From Dyella_D sp052115385 (lineage in GTDB: Bacteria > Pseudomonadota > Gammaproteobacteria > Xanthomonadales > Rhodanobacteraceae), in NCBI RefSeq assembly GCF_052115385.1, contig NZ_JBFRGP010000012.1, positions 1-64,000 of the forward strand: 64,000 nt of DNA. The letters are read 5' to 3'. The position numbers and the translations under genes were made by a program. The notes under the pieces were generated by a model. The model searched no databases. It was not told the origin of the DNA and was given only the letters and a program-made list of their open reading frames with translations. How positions within the stretch are numbered: the stretch's first letter is position 1; each line of letters starts with the position of its first letter. Below are positions 45,724 through 53,432 of this stretch, piece after piece.

Positions 45724-47820
45724 ATGCGCGGCAGCGGCAAGTCGATCGCCACCGGTGCATTGCTGCTGTGCCTGGCGTGCACGGCGCAGGCCACCGACAC
45801 CACCGAGCTGCCGCCGGTACGGGTCAATGCCACCCGATTGGATATTCCGCCGCTGGACCTGCCGGCCTCGCTGAGCGTGGCGACGGTGGCGCCGGGCGAC
45901 AGCGGCAAGCCGGGCGTCAATCTTTCCGAGGCGCTGGTCGGCGTCCCCGGCGTGCTCGCCCGCGACCGCCAGAACTACGCGCAGGACGAACAGATCTCGC
46001 TGCGCGGCTACGGCGCGCGCTCCACCTTCGGCGTGCGCGGCGTGCGGCTGTATGCGGACGGCATTCCGGCGACGATGCCGGACGGCCAGGGCCAGGTTTC
46101 GCACTTCAGCCTGGATGCGGCCGAGCGGGTGGAGGTGCTGCGCGGTCCGTTCTCGGCGCTGTACGGCAACGCCTCCGGTGGCGTGGTGCAACTGTGGAGC
46201 GCGGAGGGCAGCGATCCGCCGCTGACGCGGGTGGGCCTGTTCGGCGGCAGCAACGGCACGGCGCGGGTGGGGCTGTCCACGCGCGGCAAGGATGGCGGCT
46301 TCGATTACAACCTGGCGCTATCGCACTTCCAGAGCGCGGGTTACCGCGAGCACAGCCGCGCGCGGCGCGAATCGGGCAATGCGCGGCTGGGCTTCGATCT
46401 GGGCACCCGTGGCCAGCTCACCGTGCTGCTCAATACGGTGGCGCTGCCGCAGGCGCGCGATCCGCTCGGGCTGACCCGCGCGCAGGCCATGGCCGATCCG
46501 CGCCAGGCGATCGCCGCCGCCGACCAGTTCGACACGCGCAAGAGCGTGCACCAGGCCCAGGGCGGCGCGATCTACGAGCTGTCGCCGGATGCGCATACGC
46601 AATGGCGTTTGATGGCTTATTACGGCCAGCGCGGCGTGCAGCAGGTGCTGTCGGTGCCGGTGGCGGCACAGCGCAATCCGCTCAGCGCCGGCGGCGTGGT
46701 GGACCTGGACAGCAGCTATGGCGGCCTGGATGCGCGCTGGACCCGCCGCGCCGAACTGGCCGGCCGGCCGCTGGAAGCCGTGCTCGGCCTGGCCTACGAC
46801 GACCAGCAGCAGCGTCGCCGCGGCTACGAGAATTTCGCCGGCAGCACGCTGGGCGTCAGCGGCCGGCTGCGCCGCGACGAGGACGACCGGGTATGGAATC
46901 TCGACCCCTACGCACAGCTTTACTGGCGCTTCACCGAGCAGTGGTCCCTGCTGGCCGGCGTGCGCCATAGCGAGGTGCGCTTCCGGGCGCGCGACCACTA
47001 CATCGCGCCCGGCAATCCCGACGACAGCGGCAGCGTCAGCTACGGCGCGACCACGCCGGTGCTCGGCCTGCAGTACCGCCCCGGCGAGCGGCTGCGTTTC
47101 TACGCCAGCTACGGCGAAGGCTTCGAGACGCCGACCTTCGCCGAGCTGGGCTATCGGGCCGACGGCGGCGCCGGCCTCGCCTTCGACCTGCAGCCCGCGC
47201 GCAGCCGGCAAGGCGAGCTGGGCATGAAGTGGCAGGCGGCGGCGGACTGGCAACTGGAGGCCGCGCTGTTCCGCGCCGACACCCGCCATGAACTGGCGGT
47301 GGCCAGCAACAACGGCGGGCGTTCCAGCTATCGCAATATCGGACGCAGCCGGCGCCAGGGCGCCGAGCTTGCGCTGCGCGGCGAACTCGGCGACGACTGG
47401 CGGCTGGCGCTGGGTGCCACCCATCTGCAGGCGCGCTTCCGCGATGCCTTTCTCAGCGGCACGCCGACGGTGCGCATTCCCGCCGGCGCGCGCATGCCTG
47501 GTGTGCCGGACAACTACGGCTCGCTGCGCATCGAACGCGGCGGTGCGCTCGGCTGGCGCATGGGCGTGGAGTGGCAGGGCGTGGGCGCGGTGACCGTGGA
47601 CGACCGCGGCAGCGAGCGCGCGCCGGGCTATGTGCTGACTGGCGTCGATCTCGGCTACGGCGTGGCGCTGGGCGCGGCGAAGCTGCATCTGAGCGCGCGC
47701 GTAGACAACCTGTTCGACCGCCGGGTGATCGGCTCGGTGATCGTCAACGAGAGTAACGGTCGCTATGACGAACCGTCACCGGGGCGCACGGCCATGCTGG
47801 GTGCGCAGCTGGAATTCTGA
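45724..47820 (+). CDS. TonB-dependent outer-membrane receptor
   Basis: 698 aa with a signal peptide (SIATGALLLCLACTAQA). A plug domain begins around residue 35 (VNATRLDIPPLDLPASLSV), continuing LVGVPGVLARDRQNYAQDEQISLRGYGARSTFGVRGVRLYADGIPATMPDGQGQ and VEVLRGPFSALYGNASGGVV; the barrel follows, with the family ending LFDRRVIGSVIVNESNGRY...MLGAQLEF (final Phe). Imports a large ligand by energy from TonB-ExbB-ExbD. No adjacent biosynthesis or transport genes indicate the ligand; the receptor is transcribed alone and is divergent from envC. Confidence 0.93.
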   Translation: MRGSGKSIATGALLLCLACTAQATDTTELPPVRVNATRLDIPPLDLPASLSVATVAPGDSGKPGVNLSEALVGVPGVLARDRQNYAQDEQISLRGYGARSTFGVRGVRLYADGIPATMPDGQGQVSHFSLDAAERVEVLRGPFSALYGNASGGVVQLWSAEGSDPPLTRVGLFGGSNGTARVGLSTRGKDGGFDYNLALSHFQSAGYREHSRARRESGNARLGFDLGTRGQLTVLLNTVALPQARDPLGLTRAQAMADPRQAIAAADQFDTRKSVHQAQGGAIYELSPDAHTQWRLMAYYGQRGVQQVLSVPVAAQRNPLSAGGVVDLDSSYGGLDARWTRRAELAGRPLEAVLGLAYDDQQQRRRGYENFAGSTLGVSGRLRRDEDDRVWNLDPYAQLYWRFTEQWSLLAGVRHSEVRFRARDHYIAPGNPDDSGSVSYGATTPVLGLQYRPGERLRFYASYGEGFETPTFAELGYRADGGAGLAFDLQPARSRQGELGMKWQAAADWQLEAALFRADTRHELAVASNNGGRSSYRNIGRSRRQGAELALRGELGDDWRLALGATHLQARFRDAFLSGTPTVRIPAGARMPGVPDNYGSLRIERGGALGWRMGVEWQGVGAVTVDDRGSERAPGYVLTGVDLGYGVALGAAKLHLSARVDNLFDRRVIGSVIVNESNGRYDEPSPGRTAMLGAQLEF

Positions 47821-47824
47821 TCGC

Positions 47825-47916
47825 GTAGGTTGGGGTGAGCCATCGGCGAACCCCAACATCGTCACCTGCAAACGCGCCGCACTGTTGGGGTTCGCCGATG
47901 GCTCACCCCAACCTAC
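47825..47916. repeat. GTAGGTTGGGG long hairpin repeat, copy 4
   Basis: 92 bp with perfectly complementary arms; variable middle CATCG/CGATG. It starts 4 nt after the TonB receptor stop, and its right end CCTAC contains, on the minus strand, the TAG stop of the cupin gene (47913-47915). Confidence 0.9.
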
Positions 47917-48365
47917 GCCAGCGCTTGCCGCAACGTGTTGGCGAACGGCTCGTCGGTAAGCAGGCGGAAACCGCCGAACTCGAACGCGGGCGCGACCGTG
48001 CAGGTCACCAGGGTGTACCCACCCAGCGGGCGCGACGCCTGCCAGGCATGCGCCGGCACCACGCACACCGGCGTCGCGCCCTGCGCCAGGGGCCCAAGCC
48101 GATAGCGCTCCAGCCGGCGCTCGGCGGGGTGATAGATCAGCAGTTCCAGCGGATCGCCTTCCACGTAATGCCAGGCTTCCTCGGCATCGATCGCATGCCA
48201 GGCGCCGACCTGGCCGGCGGCGATCAGGTAATGGATGGCGCTGAGCACCGGCCGCTCGCCATGCCGGGCGGCAGCGGTGTGGAAGCGGCGGTAGTGGCCG
48301 CCTTCGATATGCGGCTCCAGGCGCAGCTCGGCGATCAGTTCCGCCGCGCGCCCGGACCCGCTCAC
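47913..48365 (-). CDS. cupin-5 (DUF985) family protein
   Basis: 150 aa; GTG start at 48365 that overlaps the tatC stop (GTGA). The opening AELIAELRLEPHIEGGHYRRF and the later SAIHYLIAAGQVGAWHAIDAEEAWHYVEGDPLELLIYHP are typical of the cupin_5 family, with His/Glu metal ligands in two motifs. Role unknown; sugar-related binding is suspected for the family. Its stop codon is supplied by the palindromic repeat. Co-transcribed with tatABC by position. Confidence 0.85.
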   Translation of the reverse strand: MSGSGRAAELIAELRLEPHIEGGHYRRFHTAAARHGERPVLSAIHYLIAAGQVGAWHAIDAEEAWHYVEGDPLELLIYHPAERRLERYRLGPLAQGATPVCVVPAHAWQASRPLGGYTLVTCTVAPAFEFGGFRLLTDEPFANTLRQALA

Positions 48366-49120
48366 GGCGTCGCCGCGGCCGGCTTCACCAGCCAGCGCAC
48401 GGCCAGCAGGCCGACCTCGTAGAGGAAGCACATCGGCACCGCCAGCATGATCATCGAGGTGATGTCCGGCGGCGTGATGAAGGCGGCGATGGTGAACGCG
48501 CCGACGACGGCGTAGCGGCGGCCGTCGCGCAGCTGCTGCAGGTTCACGATGCCGATCGCGGCCAGGATCACCACCGCCACCGGCACCTCGAAGCACAGGC
48601 CGAAGGCGAAGAACATCAGCATCACGAAATCGAGGTAATGGGTGATGTCGGTCATCATCTCCACCCCTTCCGGCGTCACCGCGGTAAGGAAGCGGAACGC
48701 CGCCGGCAGCACCAGGAAATAGGCGAACGCGCAGCCGGTGTAGAACAGCACCAGCGCCGCCGCCAGCAGCGGCCGCGCCAGGCGCTTTTCATGCTTGTAC
48801 AGGCCGGGGCTGACGAAGGACCACAGCTGGTACAGGATCATCGGCATGCTGATGAACAGCGCCGCGTAGAAGGCCAGCTTCAACGGCGTGACGAACGGGC
48901 TCGCCACCTCGGTGGCGATCAGGTGCGCACCCTGCGGCAGGCGCGCCACCAGCGGCGCGGCCAGTTCCGCATACAGCCGGTTGGCGATCGGAATCAGCGC
49001 CAGCAGCACCAGCGCGAGGGTGACGATCGCGCGCATCAGCCGCGAGCGCAGCTCGATCAGGTGGGAGAACAGGCCTTCTTCGACTGCGTCAGGTTCTTGT
49101 TCTTGCTCAGGCGCCGCCAT
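48362..49120 (-). CDS. tatC: Sec-independent protein translocase TatC
   Basis: 252 aa, six membrane spans. Core component recognising the twin-arginine signal of folded proteins. Typical features: N-terminal FSHLIELRSRLMRAIV (the conserved HL.ELR..), the periplasmic P-rich loop PFVTPLKLAFYAALFISMP, and FGLCFEVPV. Overlaps tatB by 14 nt and the cupin gene by 4 nt. Confidence 0.97.
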   Translation of the reverse strand: MAAPEQEQEPDAVEEGLFSHLIELRSRLMRAIVTLALVLLALIPIANRLYAELAAPLVARLPQGAHLIATEVASPFVTPLKLAFYAALFISMPMILYQLWSFVSPGLYKHEKRLARPLLAAALVLFYTGCAFAYFLVLPAAFRFLTAVTPEGVEMMTDITHYLDFVMLMFFAFGLCFEVPVAVVILAAIGIVNLQQLRDGRRYAVVGAFTIAAFITPPDITSMIMLAVPMCFLYEVGLLAVRWLVKPAAATP

Positions 49121-49499
49121 GCGGGGAGTCCTTCGGATCCTTGGGTGGCGTCTCGGAGCCGAGCGCCGGCTCCTCCTTCACGCTGGCGGTTTCGGTGGCA
49201 GCCGGCGCGATGGTGGCAGGCCCGACCGTCTCCGCGCCCGCGTCGCGCACCTTGCGCAAGGTGGCGTCCAGCTCGGACTGCGCCGCCTGGGCGTGGTCCG
49301 CCGCCTCGCGCGCCTGGCGCTTGATTTCTTCCAGTTGCAGCTCGCGCTCGACCTCGGCCCGCACGCTGTCCCAACCCAGGCGCACGCGGCGCAGCAGGGC
49401 GCCGGCGGTGCGCGCGGCGTGGGGCAGCTTTTCCGGGCCGAGCACGATCAGCGCGACGAGCGCCAGCAGCACCAGCTTGCCGAAGCTGATCTCGATCAT
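49107..49499 (-). CDS. tatB: Sec-independent protein translocase TatB
   Basis: 130 aa. One N-terminal membrane helix and a conserved MIEISFGKLVLLALVALIVLGPEKLPHAARTAG (GPEKLP hallmark), an amphipathic helix and a charged, Glu/Ala-rich disordered tail. Works with TatC in signal-peptide recognition. Starts 21 nt after tatA. Confidence 0.95.
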   Translation of the reverse strand: MIEISFGKLVLLALVALIVLGPEKLPHAARTAGALLRRVRLGWDSVRAEVERELQLEEIKRQAREAADHAQAAQSELDATLRKVRDAGAETVGPATIAPAATETASVKEEPALGSETPPKDPKDSPHGGA

Positions 49500-49520
49500 G
49501 CCTGCAGAATCCGCCGAGGC

Positions 49521-49751
49521 TTACTTGGTTTCGTTGGGGTCGCGCTGCGACTGGTTCTGGCTGCCGGCAGCCGGCGGCGGATCGGCCTGCAGGCGCTCGT
49601 CCTTGGGCTTGCTGCCCTCTTCGCCGCCGTCCAGGCCCTTCTTGAAGTCGCGCACGGCGCCGCCGAGGTCCGAACCGATATTGCGCAGTTTCCGGGTGCC
49701 GAAGATCAGCACCACGACGACCAGCAGAATGAGGAGATGGGTCATGCTCAT
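49521..49751 (-). CDS. tatA: Sec-independent protein translocase TatA
   Basis: 76 aa. MSMTHLLILLVVVVLIFGTRKLRNIG: a membrane helix followed by the FGTRKL hinge and an amphipathic helix (GSDLGGAVRDFKKGL), then a polar tail. TatA oligomers form the passage for folded proteins. ATG at 49751 or 49745. First gene of tatA-tatB-tatC-cupin. Confidence 0.95.
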   Translation of the reverse strand: MSMTHLLILLVVVVLIFGTRKLRNIGSDLGGAVRDFKKGLDGGEEGSKPKDERLQADPPPAAGSQNQSQRDPNETK

Positions 49752-49818
49752 GGGGGATGGCCTCAATACGGAAGAAGACTGGAAAACGTTCGCACGCGGG
49801 TGCGCCGGTCTTTCCGAA

Positions 49819-50505
49819 TCATCGCTGAGTGTACTCCTCCAGGCGGTCGCGGAAATCGACGACCTGGGACGGAACATTGCCGACGCCACCCTCGAAGATG
49901 CGGCGCGGGGTGATGCCCTTGCCGTAGATCGCCTCGTTGGCGTCGTAGTCGATGCGCAGAGCGGAGCCATCCAGGGCCACGCCGGCGAACAGGCCGCGCG
50001 AGCGCGAGTACGAATAGATCTCGGCCTTGAACTGCGCATCGGTGGAAGCGGTGGCGGTGCGGCCGACCGGACCGGCCGCCGCGGCGGCGTCCGCGCCCAG
50101 GGTGAACTTGCCGTTGACGATGGAATCCACGCCGCGCTGGGTGCGGAACACCAGGATCACGTCGGTGGACGAGACGCCGGCCTGGAAGCCGACGCTGCCG
50201 CCGGTGATCGAGATGAAGCTGGGGTTGGACCAGGTGCCGTCCGCACCCTTGACCGAGATCAGGCCCTCGCCGCGGCGGCCGCCGAAGATAAAGCCGGCCT
50301 TGACCATGTCCGGGATCACCGCGATCGCATGGGCTTCCTTCAGCAGGTCGACCGGGACCGATTTATCCGGCGCCTCCATGATTTCCTTCAGCACGCGCAC
50401 TGCGTTCTCGGCGCGCACCAGCGGCGGGTCCTCGGCGTGGACGGCCATGGCGGGCAGCATGACCAGGGCGGCGAGCAGCAGACGGCGCAGCGATGCTTTG
50501 AACAT
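49819..50505 (-). CDS. exported SYLF/Ysc84-domain lipid-binding protein
   Basis: 228 aa, signal peptide (RRLLLAALVMLPAMAVHA). The mature domain has the SYLF pattern: AVRVLKEIMEAPDKSVPVDLLKEAHAIAVIPDMVKAGFIFGGRRGEGLIS, SFISITGGSVGFQAGVSSTDVILVF, then LGADAAAAAGPVGR. The eukaryotic and bacterial SYLF domain binds phosphoinositides/lipids; a periplasmic lipid-related role is likely. It is 67 nt upstream of tatA and probably a separate unit. Confidence 0.88.
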   Translation of the reverse strand: MFKASLRRLLLAALVMLPAMAVHAEDPPLVRAENAVRVLKEIMEAPDKSVPVDLLKEAHAIAVIPDMVKAGFIFGGRRGEGLISVKGADGTWSNPSFISITGGSVGFQAGVSSTDVILVFRTQRGVDSIVNGKFTLGADAAAAAGPVGRTATASTDAQFKAEIYSYSRSRGLFAGVALDGSALRIDYDANEAIYGKGITPRRIFEGGVGNVPSQVVDFRDRLEEYTQR

Positions 50506-50614
50506 GGGTGACTCCGGTTCCGGGGTTCCTTAACTGGCGCCCGCGACGGTGAGTCACAGGGGGCGCCGCATGGCTTGTGGCAGACTTCGGGGCCGCATTC
50601 GCCACCTCGCCACC

Positions 50615-51661
50615 ATGCCTCGCAGTCACTATACCGGCCTCACCGGACTTTCCGATGACCTGCCCGTTCAGGCGGGATTGCTGCTGGTGAACCTGGGCAC
50701 GCCCGCGGCGCCCACGGCGCGCGCGTTGCGTCCGTATTTGGCGGAGTTCCTCGGCGATCCGCGCGTGATCGAGTCTCCGCGCTGGCTGTGGTGGCTGATC
50801 CTGCACGGGGTGATCCTGCGCATCCGGCCGCCGCGCTCGGCGCATGCCTACCAGCGCGTCTGGACGCCGCAGGGCTCGCCGCTGCGGGTCGGCAGCGAGG
50901 CGCTGGCCGCGGCGCTGCAGGAAACCCTGTCGCGGCGCATGCCGGGTCCGCTCAAGGTGGCCCTGGCCATGCGCTACGGCCAGCCGTCGGTGGCGGCGCA
51001 GATCGAACAGATGATGCGCGAAGGCGTGCGCCGGCTGCTGGTGCTGCCGCTGTATCCGCAGTATTCGGCCACCTCGACCGGCTCGGTGCTGGATGCGGTG
51101 GCGGACAGCTTCAAGACCCTGCGCTGGCCACCGGAGCTGCGCGTGGTCAACGACTATCACGACGATCCCGGCCATATCGACGCGCTGGCGCGCAGCATCG
51201 AGGGCTGGTGGAACATCAACGGGCGCGGCGACAAGCTGCTGCTGTCCTTCCACGGCATTCCCCAGCGCTATACCGAAGCCGGCGACCCGTACTTCCTGCA
51301 CTGCCAGGCCACCGCGCGACTGCTGCGCGAACGCCTGGGCCTGACGCCTGAGCAGCTGATCGTCAGCTTCCAGTCCCGCGTGGGCCGCGAGCCATGGCTG
51401 CAGCCGTACACCGACGCCACCGTGCGCGAACTGGCGGCGCAGGGCGTAAAGCGGCTCGATGTGGCCTGCCCCGGCTTTGCGGTCGATTGCCTGGAGACGC
51501 TGGAAGAGATCGCCATGCAGAACCGCGATTTCTTTATCGAGGCCGGCGGCCAGGAGCTGCGCTACATCCCCGCGCTCAACCACAGCCCGGGCCAGGTCGA
51601 CAGCCTGGCCGAGCTGGCCCTGCGCCATATGCAGGGCTGGCCGGAGCGCGACGGCGCATGA
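50615..51661 (+). CDS. hemH: ferrochelatase
   Basis: 348 aa from the ATG at 50615. Inserts Fe2+ into protoporphyrin IX, the last step of haem synthesis. Motifs: GLLLVNLGTPAAPT (residues about 19-32), PLYPQYSATSTGSV, the catalytic His in LLLSFHGIPQRY, YLHC-like FLHC, SFQSRVGREPWLQPYT and CPGFAVDCLETLEEI. The stop overlaps the start of the next gene (ATGA). Confidence 0.95.
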   Translation: MPRSHYTGLTGLSDDLPVQAGLLLVNLGTPAAPTARALRPYLAEFLGDPRVIESPRWLWWLILHGVILRIRPPRSAHAYQRVWTPQGSPLRVGSEALAAALQETLSRRMPGPLKVALAMRYGQPSVAAQIEQMMREGVRRLLVLPLYPQYSATSTGSVLDAVADSFKTLRWPPELRVVNDYHDDPGHIDALARSIEGWWNINGRGDKLLLSFHGIPQRYTEAGDPYFLHCQATARLLRERLGLTPEQLIVSFQSRVGREPWLQPYTDATVRELAAQGVKRLDVACPGFAVDCLETLEEIAMQNRDFFIEAGGQELRYIPALNHSPGQVDSLAELALRHMQGWPERDGA

Positions 51662-52506
51662 GCGCGCCAACCGAGCGCGCGATCGAACTGCCGGCGCTGG
51701 CGCTGCGCGCCCTGGTATGGGGCGAAGACGGCCTGCCGCCGCTGCTTGCCCTGCACGGCTGGCTGGACAACGCCGGCAGCTATGCGCGGCTGGCGCCGCT
51801 GCTGGCGCAACAGCGCCAGGTGATCGCGCTGGAACTGCCCGGCCACGGCCACTCCGACCATCTCCCGCCAGGCCTGCACTACCACTTCGTCGATTACGTG
51901 CGCTGCGTGCTGGCCGCGGCGGACGCGCTCGGCCTGGAACGCTTCGACCTGCTCGGCCATTCGCTCGGCGCCGGCATCGCCGCGCTGTCGGCCGCCGCGG
52001 CGCCTGCGCGCATTGGCCAGCTGCTGCTGATCGAAGGACTCGGCCCGCTGGGCGACGACGGCACGCATACCTTGCAGCGCTTCCGCGACGGCATCGCCAC
52101 CGCGCCGAACGGCAAGGGGCTGCGCGTGTTCCGCGAGATCGACCAGGCCATCGCGGCACGCGCCATCGCCGGTGGCCTGCGCGCCGAGCTGGCCCGGCCG
52201 ATCGTCGAGCGCGGCCTGGCGGAAGTCGCGGACGGATGGTGCTGGCGCAGCGATCCGCGCCTGACCCGCACCTCGCCGCTGCGTATCGCCGAGGCGCAGA
52301 TCCATGCCTTGCTGCGCGGCATCGCGGCGCCCACGGCGCTGCTGCTGGCCGAACCGGCCACCTCGTACCTGCCCAGCGGGCCGATGCTGCAGCGCGCGGC
52401 CTGCGTCGCCGACATCGCGGTCAGCCACCTGCAAGGCGGCCACCATCTGCACCTGGAACACCCGCAAGCGGTCGCGGCCTGGGCCCTGGCCCGGCTCGGC
52501 CCCTGA
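51658..52506 (+). CDS. alpha/beta-fold hydrolase
   Basis: 282 aa. LLALHGWLDNAGSYARLAPLL (oxyanion region HG), LELPGHGHSDH, nucleophile elbow LLGHSLGAGIA (Ser about residue 100), and a His near the end (HHLHLEHP). Resembles small esterases/lipases such as YbfF or MhpC-type enzymes. Translationally coupled to hemH; a metabolic connection is not evident. Confidence 0.88.
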   Translation: MSAPTERAIELPALALRALVWGEDGLPPLLALHGWLDNAGSYARLAPLLAQQRQVIALELPGHGHSDHLPPGLHYHFVDYVRCVLAAADALGLERFDLLGHSLGAGIAALSAAAAPARIGQLLLIEGLGPLGDDGTHTLQRFRDGIATAPNGKGLRVFREIDQAIAARAIAGGLRAELARPIVERGLAEVADGWCWRSDPRLTRTSPLRIAEAQIHALLRGIAAPTALLLAEPATSYLPSGPMLQRAACVADIAVSHLQGGHHLHLEHPQAVAAWALARLGP

Positions 52507-52538
52507 CCAACGGCACGCGGCGCGGCGCAGCGCGTCCG

Positions 52539-52544
52539 TACACT
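52539..52544 (+). promoter_or_regulatory. TACACT -10-like hexamer 7 nt before an AraC-family gene
   Basis: TACACT ends 7 nt upstream of the ATG at 52552. No ribosome binding site is visible in this gap, as expected for a leaderless mRNA. One of five similar sites in this window. Confidence 0.4.
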
Positions 52545-52551
52545 GCAAGCC

Positions 52552-53358
52552 ATGCAGCACCTAGGGCGCGCCAACTTCGGATCTCCGCAGCACCGCCTGT
52601 CAATCGGCGGGATGCTGGTCACCGCCACCACCTATGCGGGCGAAGGCGTATTGCCGCTGCACGAGCATGACGACGCCTACCTGTGCCTGGTCGCCGACGG
52701 CGCCTATACGCAGCAGGCCTCGGGCGCGCACACCGACTGCTCGCCCGGCCTGCTGCTGACGCATCCGCAAGGGCATCGCCACGCCAATCGCTTTTCGACG
52801 CGCGGCGCGCGCTGCCTCAGCATCTTTCCTTCGCGCGAACTGGCCGACAGCGGCGGATTGCAGCGGCTGCTCGGCGACTACCAGGCGCTGCGCCTGCCCG
52901 ATGCCGCGCGCCTGCTGGCGCGCATCGAACGCGAGCTGGCGGCCGACGACGATGCCGCGCCGCTGGCGCTGCAATCGGCGGTGTTCGAACTGGTCGCATT
53001 GGCCTGCCGCAACGAGCGCGAGGACAAGCGCCCGGCCTGGCTGGCGAAAGTGCTGCAGCGGCTGCACGACGATCCGCTGAGCGAACTCTCGCTGCCGGAA
53101 CTGGGGCGATTGGCCGGTGTGCATCCGGCGCATCTGGCGCGGCGCTTCCAGCAGGCGCAGGGCATGTCGGTGGGGGACTACCGGCGCGCCTTGCGCATCC
53201 GCCAGGCCTGCCGCGCCCTGGCCGATGGCGTGCGGCCGATTGCCGAGGTCGCCGCCGAAGCAGGCTTCGCCGACCAGAGCCATTTCGCGCGCGTGTTCAA
53301 GCGCGTCACCGGCCAGACGCCGCGTGACTACCGGCACAAAACGCAACGCGCGTCCTGA
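52552..53358 (+). CDS. AraC-family transcriptional regulator
   Basis: 268 aa. N-terminal cupin (LPLHEHDDAYLCLVADGAYTQQ...PGLLLTHPQGHRHANRFS, His-rich, possible metal/ligand site). C-terminal double helix-turn-helix: LPELGRLAGVHPAHLARRFQQAQGMSVGDYRR, then PIAEVAAEAGFADQSHFARVFKRVTGQTPRDYR, a strong match to the AraC/XylS signature. It stands between the hydrolase and the retropepsin gene, both on its strand; target unknown. Confidence 0.92.
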   Translation: MQHLGRANFGSPQHRLSIGGMLVTATTYAGEGVLPLHEHDDAYLCLVADGAYTQQASGAHTDCSPGLLLTHPQGHRHANRFSTRGARCLSIFPSRELADSGGLQRLLGDYQALRLPDAARLLARIERELAADDDAAPLALQSAVFELVALACRNEREDKRPAWLAKVLQRLHDDPLSELSLPELGRLAGVHPAHLARRFQQAQGMSVGDYRRALRIRQACRALADGVRPIAEVAAEAGFADQSHFARVFKRVTGQTPRDYRHKTQRAS

Positions 53359-53432
53359 AACCTCAGCTTCGTCCTAGTCGGCACGGAGCGCAGCCGGCAG
53401 CATGCGTTCCGCACGCCACGGAGACGAACGCC